The notes under the pieces: model-generated
The model's database searches: none
What the model was told of the DNA's origin: nothing
What the model saw: only the letters and a program-made list of their open reading frames with translations
Part shown: piece by piece, positions 1 to 7,532 of the stretch
How positions within the stretch are numbered: position 1 is the stretch's first letter
Layout: each line of letters opens with the position of its first letter
Source of the DNA: UBA8524 sp964215915
Lineage (GTDB): Bacteria > Bacteroidota > Bacteroidia > UBA8524
Direction of reading: 5' to 3'
Length of the DNA stretch: 7,748 nucleotides
Assembly: GCA_964215915.1 (NCBI GenBank)
Contig: CAXPEB010000022.1
Span: forward strand, 1 to 7,748
Translations under genes and position numbers: made by a program

Positions 1-407
1 TCCCCGCTGCCTGACAACACATACGTAATCTCCAGGCGGTAGCGGCTGTAGTCCGTAGCGTAGAAGTGAATCGGGTTCAGGTAGTCAAACATCGCTCCCG
101 GTGGGGTGAAGTACTGGTACAAGATGGTCCCCGAGCTGTCATAAAGGGTCACCGATACCTGGTTGCCCGGATTCAAATTCGTCAGGTCCAGGTTGCCCAG
201 GTCTATCGTTACCAGCTGCTGGTTGTGGTATACCTGGAAGTCATAATTCACCCCGTCGCCGGCATTGCCCGTGTTGTATACCGTAAGCACACCGCCGTTC
301 AGGTATACCCCACCGCCTGCACCCGACCAGCCGCTGCCGCTCATCTGACCGTCCGTGATCAGCGTCGTACCTGAGAGAACCGTAGTTGTAATGCAGCTTT
401 CCATCGC
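1..407 (-). other. Beta-rich domain following MPGR in the RHS core (residues 1554-1688)
   Basis: After YYPFGMLMPGRVY, family members usually move within a few residues to a phrase like YRYGFNGKE and then to the RHS-associated core end. Here at least 134 residues follow without it. They alternate hydrophobic and polar positions with many Gly, Ser, Thr and Asn, for example GGVYLNGGVLTVYNTGN, LVTIDLGNLDLTNLNPGN, VSVTLYDSSGTILYQYF and YSRYRLEITYVLSGSG. This suggests a beta-sandwich of the carbohydrate-binding or jelly-roll type. The fold is inferred from pattern only. The domain is cut by the window edge, so whether the core phrase resumes after it cannot be seen. Confidence 0.6.
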
Positions 408-3400
408 ATACACCCTTCCCGGCATCAACATCCCGAAGGGGTAGTAGTCGTACAAGTTAGCGATATCTCCTTCAAAATGGTTCACCGAAGCCGCCGTTGA
501 TTCCTTCACCGGAATCGGACGGTCCGTCAGTACCGCCAGTACATTCCCGAGGTGGTTACTGAACTCGTACCGCTTCTGGCCCAGTACGTTGACCTTATCG
601 CTGTAATCCGGACCGGAGAACAGCTCTGCCGTTCCTTCGTCAGGCTCCCCGTAAGGTTTTACCAGTTCCGACAATCTACGGTTCACCACCGTCATCCCGA
701 TACGGGAGCTTCCGTATAGCTCCAGTTCACCCAGGTAAAGCGTCTTCGTGGTGATGTTCTGGTCGAAATCATGCACTTCCTTCAGGCTATATACCGCCAG
801 GATATTACCAGCAGCATCCAGGCTGTAGTAAGTAGTCACCGTGCCACTGCCGTCCCGGTAGCTTTCCTTCTTGCTGATCCTCCGGCCCATTGCATCATAC
901 CCGAATTCCAGGTCATTCCGCGCCGAACCGCCATTGTAGGTAATAGAACGGATCTTCCCGTAGAGGTTCCATTCAATATCCGTAATTCCTTCCAACGCAT
1001 CTCCCGTCAGGTTACCTAGCGCATCATAAGTATAATTCCCTGCCACCTGGTCGTCGATATCCCCGGCATAAGTTCCGGAACCCACTGCATCGTCCACATA
1101 GTACAACTGGTTGTTCTGGCTATTGTAATGGTAATTGAGGTTATCCATAACCGGGTTCGACGGATTGTCGCCATTGCGGGTCAGGGTGAGAATGTTTCCG
1201 CGTGAATCGTAGGTGTACCCTGTATTGTATTCTGTGGTGCTAACCGAGGATAACCAGCTGTAGGTCAGCTGATCCGAATTCATGAAGTTCGTTGACGCTT
1301 TGATACGGTTCAGCTTGTCGTAAGTATACACCGCCGCCCTCGGTGCGGGCACCAGATTCTGGTTATTGGTCAGTTCCGTTACATCCGGTATGCTCACCGT
1401 CATGCTGCCGATGTTCCCGTTATACAGATCCTTATCGTTCAGCGCCTGTCCGTAATTGCTTCCGCTGAGGTTTGCAGTAAAGTCCATTCCCGGATCGATA
1501 GGCGTATAGTCGCCCTCATAATAGCGGAGGGTGTAGCTAAAGGCATCTTCCGCCACCAGGCAATTCGGGTAGTTGGACTGTGGGTTACCGTATAGGTAGA
1601 AGCCGTCCTGTCCGGGATCTTTCAGCGGTTTCATCAGCTCGGAATTCACCCCCTTAAGCCATCCGTGCAACGTGTATGCATAATCTTCTCCCTGTACTTT
1701 GAAACGACCTGTTTCTTTTCGGGACAGGGGCCCGTGCAGGTAATAAAAATAGCGCGCCTCGCTGCTCCAGTCCGGAGCATTGGCCATGTCCACGTAGTAG
1801 CTGCGGTTGATGATCCCCGCATCCGCCATCTCCGAGGTAAACACCTCCGAAAGCCGGTTCCACTCGTCGTAATGGAAATGGTGTGAAAAACGATCTGTTT
1901 CACCCGCCTGGAAGAAGACATAGTTGGTATTGCCGCTGGCAAGGTCATAGTCATAATCCACCCGTTTGTAACGGCTTTCCATCACCTCCAGTTCGGGAAT
2001 ATCGTTAACCATTGATTCCACATTGCCAAGGGCATCGTAGCTGTAGTGAATGGCACTGCTGTACCCGCTGCTGTTATCCGGGTAGATGGCAACGGCTGCC
2101 ACGCGGTACTCCAGGTTATTCTGGCTGAATCCGGGTATGGAGCTTCCCGGAATTCCTTCGTCATAATAGGTGCGGGTGATCTCGGCCTTGCCTGAGGCGG
2201 CATTGCTTATCAGTATCTCACGGGTTTGAGGATCCGCCATTGTCTCCACAGTTACGTTGGCAGGGGTTAAGGGAATGCGGCCTGCTTCCGTAATTCGCCC
2301 CAGGTCATCATACAGGCTGTAGCTGTAATGGTTAGAGGCATTCTGCCGGGCATTCTGCGAAAGCACCAAACGGCCCAATTCGTCGTACCAGAAATTACTG
2401 GTTCCTCCGTCAGGAGTGGTTTGACTTACTACCTGGTTGAGGCCATTGTAGGTATAATCGGTATAATGCGTATATACCGGGAAAACCGGACTTCCCGAGC
2501 CGGTATTCCGGTAGTTGTCTGTGGCCTGTACCTGGGTGGAATTGAGGTAAGGAGCATTGCCCGGTGTATATTCCTGAGGAGGAACGGTACGCAGCAGATT
2601 CCCCACCCGGTCGTAATAATACAGGGTGTGGTGGTATTCGATCTCATTGAAAGAAAGCACGAAGGATTCCACCGGGCTCATACAATGCTGCAGGTACGCC
2701 GCACGGAAGGCCTCTACCTGTTGGCGGATGTCCGCATAATAACGGATCAGGGCATTGTTCTCCGCTATGCGGTCCAACTCTGCCGTACAGGGGTTGGCAA
2801 TACTAAGGTCATAGGGTTCTCTGCAGAGTGATGAACCGATATCGTTGAAATCATCGCAACTGAAGAAGGTATGGCAGGAGGAATAGACCGTCATCTCCAC
2901 CGGATCCGCCACCCCCTTCAGGTAAACCTTCATCTTAAAACTGTTTCCGCTGATATAGCCGGAACCGTCGGGTTGCAGGGACCCCGGCACCACCGAGGTT
3001 ATGTTCTCCAGTCTCATGCCGGCCTCCGGCAGGATAAATTTGATGTTGCAGTTCATCCCGCAATTGTCACGGAGTACAAACTCCTTCACCCGGGTTTCGG
3101 GACGCAGGAAGAAAGACGGATCCTCAACGGGGCCAGTGGCCACAGCCGTATGAAACTGGCCGTCCAGGTATTGGCTGACCGGTCCGTCTATGCTTACGTC
3201 AAAATCTATTTGTCCGGGATTGCTGCCTTCAAAACCACTGATGCCGGCCCCAAAGAAGAACGTGTCTCCGGCATTCAGGGCAGGAAGTGCAATTACCGCC
3301 TGCACCTCTTCCCCCGGAAGCAGGGAAAGTGCGGTGTTTTCTATCCTGATCGTACTTTCATCCAGGTTATTGTGTGCAATCAGCATAAACTCCACGGGAA

Positions 3401-5066
3401 ACTCGCTGTCTTCCGCGGCTTCCACCGGACGGACCACCTGTACGGAGGCATCCGTTGCCGTGATCATTCCGCTGAGTACCGGCGGCAGGTCCGGATTGCC
3501 GGGATTATCGTATAACAGGCTCAGACGCCGAAGAATCGGGTTACAGCCGCTGCCGTTTCCATACAAATTAGCCACATTGGTGAAGTAGGAAGCATACTTG
3601 GTATTGAGCAATAGCTGGGGAGAACCAAAATCGCCTCCTTCCACCATGGCCTTTACCAGGTTAAAGAAATCGGTAGCCGTCTGATTGGTGGAACAGGACC
3701 CGGAAGAGCCCTCGATACAATCAAGAAGGTACTGACGCAAAGCCGTAAGGGAGAAGTCCAGTCCCTGGGATACCCGAAGGTATTTACGGAAATAATCCAG
3801 CGAATTCACTCCCTGACTCGGATCATTGAAGTAGGGATAGTTTTGTATAAACGTCTGGAAATGGGTCTGCAACTCCTCGCATTCCACACATTTTTCACAG
3901 GTAATGGACGCAGGCACAAAAGGTTCCGGGAGGCTTATGGAGTAGGGATCGGAACAAGCCAGATCGGTACAGGAATACGTGGCGAAATAGGTAACTGATT
4001 TTCCCGGCACGGTAAAATCAATCGTTGTAGTGGCTGTGGAAGAGTCGTAATCAGACACACGGGAATAGTCTTCCCCATAGATGAGTCCCACATCAACCCA
4101 GTTCAGCACCAGCGAGCAGGAAAACGAACATCCGGATCCCTGAATACTGGTAATACTGGCATTGGAAGGATTGCCGGCGGTAGGTTCCCCGTCAGAGACA
4201 TATTCCAGAGAGCAATTGGAATCAAATAGTTTTCCGGGACCAACCCAGTGTGCGTAATTGCTATTCAGGTCAATGGGGCTTGTACTGAATATATGCCCGT
4301 TCCGGGCCAGGGCCCGGAGAAACTCCTCCAACTGAAACGCAAGAGGATCAAGGTAGAATACCCCGCCTGAACCTTGCCGGCGTTCACAGGCACTGTGGTA
4401 TCCGAAAACAAAATGATCTTTGGCCACATTCAGGTCGCCGTACATACCGGTGGTTCCATAGGTCTCCATATCCCCCAGATACTGGCTGCATTCGGCAGAA
4501 TTGAAATTCGAGTCGGCCCTACGTTCGCAGATACATTCCAGCATTTGCAGGTCGCCGGGGTTCACGCCGTAAACACTTTCAAAAAGCTCTTCTTTACTGC
4601 ATACCCCCGAAGGGATATCTTGCTGGGCATTCCATTGAGTTGTGATCTGATCGATCTTGGTACAGGCACAGTCGTCGAGTCGGGCTACTTCCGGACCCGG
4701 ACCTGCTTTTCCATATGCCTCCATTTCGAGAAGGAGATCATTACAAACCGCTGAATAATTGTAGTTGTAAGTAGTAATCAGCCAGTGAAATGCTTCATGA
4801 ATGGTATAATTACCGTTTATCGTAGGCACGTTCGAGGTCCAGGAACCGAAAATATTATCCATCTTGCCGATGGTGTGACGGGCAATGAAGGTGAACTCCT
4901 CTTCCAGCAATTCGATATGTTCGGAGGCGAGGTTACACCCTTTCAACTGGGTTATCCATTGTGCTACCTTGTCGGGGACCGTCAGCAGCAGCTCATTTTC
5001 AAACTCCACATATTTTGCCAATAGCCAGGTATGGCACCGGGGACTGCAATACTCCCCGAATTCCAT
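1..5066 (-). CDS. Giant RHS/YD-repeat protein, 3' end outside window, probably missing its natural N-terminus
   Basis: I read this frame codon by codon; it is open from 5075 to base 1, giving at least 1688 residues from the ATG at 5066-5064. Residues 1-800 are a cysteine-rich region of unknown fold. Residues about 811-1553 are YD repeats plus RHS core: YYYDRVGNLLRTVPP (816-830), WYDELGRLV (893-901), GWLKGVN (1135-1141), YEFSNHLGNVLAVLTDRP (1500-1517) and YYPFGMLMPGR (1541-1551). Residues 1554-1688 are an extra beta-rich domain. In this family the repeats form a hollow shell around a C-terminal variable, often toxic, tip; that part lies outside the window, so toxicity is not shown. There is no signal peptide, a TAA lies four codons before the ATG, no Shine-Dalgarno is visible, and the first residues (MEFGEYCSPRCHTWLL) look internal to a larger protein. 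It follows the T9SS gene after 26 bases. The RHS assignment is firm; the start is uncertain. Confidence 0.93.
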   Translation of the reverse strand, partial: MEFGEYCSPRCHTWLLAKYVEFENELLLTVPDKVAQWITQLKGCNLASEHIELLEEEFTFIARHTIGKMDNIFGSWTSNVPTINGNYTIHEAFHWLITTYNYNYSAVCNDLLLEMEAYGKAGPGPEVARLDDCACTKIDQITTQWNAQQDIPSGVCSKEELFESVYGVNPGDLQMLECICERRADSNFNSAECSQYLGDMETYGTTGMYGDLNVAKDHFVFGYHSACERRQGSGGVFYLDPLAFQLEEFLRALARNGHIFSTSPIDLNSNYAHWVGPGKLFDSNCSLEYVSDGEPTAGNPSNASITSIQGSGCSFSCSLVLNWVDVGLIYGEDYSRVSDYDSSTATTTIDFTVPGKSVTYFATYSCTDLACSDPYSISLPEPFVPASITCEKCVECEELQTHFQTFIQNYPYFNDPSQGVNSLDYFRKYLRVSQGLDFSLTALRQYLLDCIEGSSGSCSTNQTATDFFNLVKAMVEGGDFGSPQLLLNTKYASYFTNVANLYGNGSGCNPILRRLSLLYDNPGNPDLPPVLSGMITATDASVQVVRPVEAAEDSEFPVEFMLIAHNNLDESTIRIENTALSLLPGEEVQAVIALPALNAGDTFFFGAGISGFEGSNPGQIDFDVSIDGPVSQYLDGQFHTAVATGPVEDPSFFLRPETRVKEFVLRDNCGMNCNIKFILPEAGMRLENITSVVPGSLQPDGSGYISGNSFKMKVYLKGVADPVEMTVYSSCHTFFSCDDFNDIGSSLCREPYDLSIANPCTAELDRIAENNALIRYYADIRQQVEAFRAAYLQHCMSPVESFVLSFNEIEYHHTLYYYDRVGNLLRTVPPQEYTPGNAPYLNSTQVQATDNYRNTGSGSPVFPVYTHYTDYTYNGLNQVVSQTTPDGGTSNFWYDELGRLVLSQNARQNASNHYSYSLYDDLGRITEAGRIPLTPANVTVETMADPQTREILISNAASGKAEITRTYYDEGIPGSSIPGFSQNNLEYRVAAVAIYPDNSSGYSSAIHYSYDALGNVESMVNDIPELEVMESRYKRVDYDYDLASGNTNYVFFQAGETDRFSHHFHYDEWNRLSEVFTSEMADAGIINRSYYVDMANAPDWSSEARYFYYLHGPLSRKETGRFKVQGEDYAYTLHGWLKGVNSELMKPLKDPGQDGFYLYGNPQSNYPNCLVAEDAFSYTLRYYEGDYTPIDPGMDFTANLSGSNYGQALNDKDLYNGNIGSMTVSIPDVTELTNNQNLVPAPRAAVYTYDKLNRIKASTNFMNSDQLTYSWLSSVSTTEYNTGYTYDSRGNILTLTRNGDNPSNPVMDNLNYHYNSQNNQLYYVDDAVGSGTYAGDIDDQVAGNYTYDALGNLTGDALEGITDIEWNLYGKIRSITYNGGSARNDLEFGYDAMGRRISKKESYRDGSGTVTTYYSLDAAGNILAVYSLKEVHDFDQNITTKTLYLGELELYGSSRIGMTVVNRRLSELVKPYGEPDEGTAELFSGPDYSDKVNVLGQKRYEFSNHLGNVLAVLTDRPIPVKESTAASVNHFEGDIANLYDYYPFGMLMPGRVYAMESCITTTVLSGTTLITDGQMSGSGWSGAGGGVYLNGGVLTVYNTGNAGDGVNYDFQVYHNQQLVTIDLGNLDLTNLNPGNQVSVTLYDSSGTILYQYFTPPGAMFDYLNPIHFYATDYSRYRLEITYVLSGSG
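408..2636 (-). repeat. YD-repeat array and RHS core (residues 811-1553)
   Basis: The translation shows recurring units with the pattern Y-x-Y-D-x-x-G-x-hydrophobic, for example YYYDRVGNLL, WYDELGRLV, LYDDLGRITEAG, SYDALGNVESM, TYDKLNRIKAS, TYDSRGNILTL, TYDALGNLTGD and GYDAMGRRISKK. The unit YTLHGWLKGVN near residues 1131-1141 and the core phrases YEFSNHLGNVLAV and YYPFGMLMPGR are hallmarks of the Bacteroidota branch of the RHS family, where they come just before the core phrase that leads to the variable tip. The repeats are degenerate at DNA level and visible only in protein. The spacing between units is uneven, which is normal for this branch. Confidence 0.92.
2637..5066 (-). other. Cysteine-rich N-terminal region of the RHS protein (residues 1-810)
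   Basis: This part of the RHS reading frame has no YD repeats. It holds many cysteines, several in close pairs: CSPRC (7-11), CAC (133-135), CIC (178-180), CSFSC (313-317), CEKCVEC (390-396), CGMNC (669-673), CHTFFSC (731-737). Residues about 345-385 and 535-740 are rich in alternating hydrophobic and Ser/Thr/Gly residues and resemble beta-sandwich segments. Residues 390-500 and 755-800 look helical. The last stretch, ending C795-MSPVESFVLSFNEIEYHHT, leads straight into the first YD repeat, and a similar lead-in is usual in Bacteroidota RHS proteins. The many paired cysteines would fit an exported, disulfide-bonded or metal-binding segment, but no exporting signal is present in this reading frame. 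I do not recognise a named domain. Confidence 0.6.
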
Positions 5067-5092
5067 CAGTATGGATTACATTTCACTCTGGC

Positions 5093-5305
5093 CTAATTCA
5101 CGGAAAATACATACTGTCCACCAATTTCAGTTAAATGTAGAATGTACCTGCTTGGCTTCAGGTTGGAAATATCTATGGGAATTTCACGTGACACTTCGCA
5201 CTTGCATACGCATCTCCCCATCATATCATAAATTTCAACTGGAGTAAGCTGTTCCACGTCCATCTTGATATAAGTTGATGCCGGATTAGGATAAACCAAC
5301 ACCTC
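5093..5305 (-). other. T9SS type A C-terminal sorting domain
   Basis: These last 70 residues of the Asp-box protein follow the standard pattern: VYPNPAS near the start (304-310), an IYDMMGR turn in the middle (325-331), then IDISNLKPSRYILHL (344-358) and a final hydrophobic strand YVFSVN at the very end. In Bacteroidota this domain directs a protein already exported by Sec through the outer-membrane type IX system and is then removed, leaving the protein secreted or cell-surface attached. The three cysteines in CVCKC (332-336) are unusual for this domain. Confidence 0.88.
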
Positions 5306-6201
5306 TGTTTCCTGAGTTTGTCTGACATCTGTTCGTAACGTATTCTGAAAGAACCGATATTTGAATACGGACAAGCTGGGCTCATAAAAGCTCAAACCAT
5401 GTTCAGCATCATAAAAACTCAGATAGTCGTGCTGGTAGCCGTCCATCCACTTCCACCATTGACCATTACTGGAACTATAATGACAACCATTTGAACCGTA
5501 GATAAAGAATAATCCATCTTTATTTGCAGTAGGAGGCGCATAAGCGATGAATGCGTTCTTATTATCCGGTCTTTGTAGGCCTTCTGTGCTCCACGTTTCC
5601 CCGCCGTCCATAGTTCTCGCCAGCTTTCCATCATTGTAACAGGTCATTAGCCCAACATTTCTGTCGGCAAATGCAAAAGACTTGATCAATCCAGGCTTAA
5701 GCCATTCCGGAAGCACCAAGCGTTGCCAGGTCTTACCGTAATCATTCGAGCGGTAAAGTGTATCCGAGATCTGAGCACAAAATATCCAAACCCGGGAACC
5801 TACTACCTGAATATTGCTTCTTTCAAAATAATAATGATAGAAAAGGTGATTTTCAGGAACGGTGAATATGTTGGGAATAGTCACCCATGTTTTTCCTTGA
5901 TCCTCCGTATACCGGGTAAACTGCGCTTTGTCCAGGCGTTCATATACATAGATCCACCGATGTGCATCTAGCGGGATAATATTGTCGTCGACATAAGGCT
6001 CCTGCAAATCTTCCGGGCGCAAAGCGGTAAAGCTATCAAGAAGCTCCAATGCGGGCAATATTTTAAAGCGGTGGAACACCCGGTCGCCCTTTGCAACAAT
6101 TACGGAATCGTTGATGGGAAATGAAGGCCCACCAGGGACGGAAATGTCGTAGTTGAATGCCCCCATGTCTTTTATGGCTTTGTCGTAGTACCCTGAAACA
6201 C

Positions 6202-6336
6202 TCATGTATACAAATCGGAATCCAGCCAGGATACCAGAGTCGGGCTTCTAATATCTAACTGGGATTCCTTCCATTGACCAAGCAATGCTTTATTGGTCGT
6301 AAAAAACAAAACAATCAATATTCCGAAAGTCCTCAT
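6202..6336 (-). other. 44-codon 5' piece encoding a Sec signal peptide
   Basis: ATG 6336-6334 opens a frame beginning MRTFGILIVLFF, with a short basic start, a hydrophobic core and a likely cleavage site near KALLG/QW at residue 20-21. It continues as WKESQLDIRSPTLVSWLDS and stops at TGA 6204-6202. It supplies exactly what the following T9SS protein lacks, so it is read here as that gene's displaced first exon-like piece rather than an independent peptide. The next frame is open from just after a TAG at 6250-6248 and reads GILAGFRFVYMSVSGYYDK across the junction, which looks like natural propeller sequence. Confidence 0.7.
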
Positions 6337-6346
6337 CTAACTAACT

Positions 6347-6979
6347 TTAATGGTCAACTTCAATATCACGCTTGAAACCGAGTACGGTTTCCTTAATGGC
6401 CAGAATTGAGCCTCTATGTAGCGGGTGTTCCTCAGCTAGTCGCCATAACTCATCATCCATCCACTGTTCATCTTTTTCCAAAATATTGATAACCATATAG
6501 TCCATGATAACAAAGACAATGGTATCACCACCGTATTCTTTGTTCAGAAGGTCCGACACATAGTGATTGTTCACCGAGTCTACCAGTGTTCTCGCTGATG
6601 AATACCGACCTAGATACCTGTATTTCAGACATTTATAAAAACTAATCAAAACCTCCTGTTGGGAAGAATACATGAATTCCGCCTTATCCGTGCTTTTTAT
6701 TAGCGCTATGGCTTTAGTGTACTCATGTAACCTTATCATTGCCCCAGATCTGATCAAATAGGTGTACTTTGTATTCGAATCACAAAATGAATCAAGAGTA
6801 TCTCCCAGGGCGATTATTCTTCTAAGACACGTAGTGTCTCCACTTTGTGCATAATTAGTGTTCATCCGGTACAACTCTTTCACTAATTGGTTGCAGTCCC
6901 TTTCTCCTCGTGGGTTCTGACCACAAGCATTACAAAAGCAGGAGACCAATATTAATAATACCCAAACTATTTTCTTCAT
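6347..6979 (-). CDS. Predicted lipoprotein with TPR-like helical repeats
   Basis: The 210-residue product begins MKKIVWVLLILVSC, a short basic start and hydrophobic core followed by a lipobox-like LVSC with Cys14; Cys19 in NACG is an alternative lipidation site. A membrane-anchored periplasmic or surface protein is therefore likely. The rest is mainly helical. Residues about 70-140 (for example YTYLIRSGAMIRLHEYTKAI and KCLKYRYLGRYSSARTLVD) have the length and small/aromatic spacing of TPR-like helix pairs, which usually bind protein partners. No catalytic motif is visible. It ends at TAA 6349-6347, only 10 bases before the next gene's ATG. The upstream sequence has no strong Shine-Dalgarno, as is common in Bacteroidota. 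The role is unknown; an accessory to the exported protein next door, or an immunity-type lipoprotein, is possible but unproven. Confidence 0.82.
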   Translation of the reverse strand: MKKIVWVLLILVSCFCNACGQNPRGERDCNQLVKELYRMNTNYAQSGDTTCLRRIIALGDTLDSFCDSNTKYTYLIRSGAMIRLHEYTKAIALIKSTDKAEFMYSSQQEVLISFYKCLKYRYLGRYSSARTLVDSVNNHYVSDLLNKEYGGDTIVFVIMDYMVINILEKDEQWMDDELWRLAEEHPLHRGSILAIKETVLGFKRDIEVDH

Positions 6980-6992
6980 ATTTATATTCTGG

Positions 6993-7121
6993 TCAATTAA
7001 TCAAAAACAGAATCTCTCCAATTACCCTGTTTTCCCACTGAACACGGATAGATTCCCATCCCCAATTGTTGAGAGGGCCAACAAACAACCCTGTTCCAAA
7101 CTTAGTACTATTACCAATCTG
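6993..7121 (-). pseudogene. Possible gene remnant: protein-like open frame without a start codon
   Basis: Between the membrane gene and the lipoprotein gene one frame stays open for 42 codons after a TAA at 7124-7122 and ends at TGA 6995-6993. It reads well as protein, for example FGTGLFVGPLNNWGWESIR followed by VQWENRVIGEILFLIN. It contains no ATG and its beginning overlaps the last codons of the membrane gene in another frame. It could be the tail of a gene whose front was removed, or a chance open frame in this short A+T-rich gap. I do not recognise a family. Confidence 0.3.
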
Positions 7122-7518
7122 TTATACTCATGACATAGAACAGGACAATGATGTTGGCAAAAAACAAAACAAGAAATAAAACAAAGAGCACAGATCCATA
7201 CTTCTTCTTCCTAGCATTTAATTGTTCAAATCTATCAACAACATCTCTCCACTTCTCTTTGTACAAGTATCTATAATAGTTGAAGACAATAATCCCCGCT
7301 CCACTTGACCAAACAAACCAACTCCACTCATCCGGAACAGGCTGATTTAGAATTACACTCACATAGCCAATTACTGAAATGAGTGAATATATGCCGATGA
7401 ACGAAACTGCCAATACGGCCTTCCAATCACTCCACCACCTTGATGGTGCTGCCTCTGACATTTTATAGAACTTATAATACAAATAATCATAGGCTTTTAG
7501 GAACTCTACTCTATTCAC
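7111..7518 (-). CDS. Small three-helix membrane protein, GTG start
   Basis: The 135-residue product has three likely membrane helices, at about residues 34-57, 66-83 and 108-131, joined by a basic and aromatic loop (YYRYLYKEKWRDVVDRFEQL, 81-100). The start is the GTG at 7518-7516: a TAG lies two codons upstream, and the only later ATG (Met20) would cut off the aromatic YDYLYYKFYK segment. An ATG overlapping the GTG is out of frame and hits TGA at once. From memory, the layout FNYY, KW, a Lys-rich turn and a closing FYVMSITDW resembles a small uncharacterised Bacteroidota membrane family often found among accessory genes near RHS loci; I could not check this. Possible roles include immunity to a neighbouring toxin. 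The coding region is notably A+T-rich compared with the RHS gene. Confidence 0.8.
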   Translation of the reverse strand: MNRVEFLKAYDYLYYKFYKMSEAAPSRWWSDWKAVLAVSFIGIYSLISVIGYVSVILNQPVPDEWSWFVWSSGAGIIVFNYYRYLYKEKWRDVVDRFEQLNARKKKYGSVLFVLFLVLFFANIIVLFYVMSITDW

Positions 7519-7532
7519 ATTCTATAATTATT

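Larger units (their letters stand above)
5093..6336 (-). pseudogene. Secreted Asp-box beta-propeller protein with T9SS sorting domain, split by a frameshift
   Basis: The body is a 370-residue frame from ATG 6205 to TAG 5095-5093. It carries three Asp-box motifs of the BNR/sialidase or YCF48 type: TEDQGKTW (100-107), SNDYGKTW (153-160) and TMDGGETW (198-205), so a beta-propeller is likely; no catalytic sialidase residues are evident. Residues 301-370 are a T9SS type A sorting domain. Such proteins need a Sec signal peptide, and this frame has none. A signal peptide does lie directly upstream, from ATG 6336, in another frame; that frame ends at TGA 6204-6202, overlapping the ATG at 6205 as ATGA. 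The change of frame must fall between 6250 and 6204, where both frames are open. A lost base or sequencing error is the simplest reading; coupled genes or a -1 slip are less likely. The intact protein would be about 410 residues. It starts 10 bases after the lipoprotein gene, suggesting one operon. Confidence 0.75.

Noticed and set aside
66..1019. Plus-strand open frames at 66-374 and 771-1019
   Set aside because: Mirror frames of the RHS core on the other strand; no protein-like pattern.
2328..3515. Two long plus-strand open frames (2328-2831 and 2871-3515)
   Set aside because: They are codon-for-codon antisense to the RHS gene, which clearly encodes YD repeats and a lead-in region there. 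Their translations are Arg/His/Ile-rich with no domain features. They stay open because the RHS gene rarely uses TTA, CTA and TCA.
4302..4317. Near-palindrome CCGGGCC-AG-GGCCCGG
   Set aside because: It sits inside the RHS coding frame with only two bases between arms, has no T-run and encodes ordinary sequence; probably chance in G+C-rich codons.
4374..5247. Plus-strand frames at 4374-4754, 4785-5024 and 4885-5247
   Set aside because: All lie opposite the N-terminal RHS region or the T9SS tail, which have strong coding sense on the minus strand.
7060..7100. Short inverted repeat AGGG...CCCT as a terminator after the membrane gene
   Set aside because: A four-base stem with a long loop and no following T-run is not a credible terminator.
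7097..7104. TAAGTTTG on the minus strand, matching the Bacteroidota -7 promoter box TAnnTTTG
   Set aside because: No TTG box lies at the expected distance upstream; the eight-base match alone, inside a possible remnant, is too weak.
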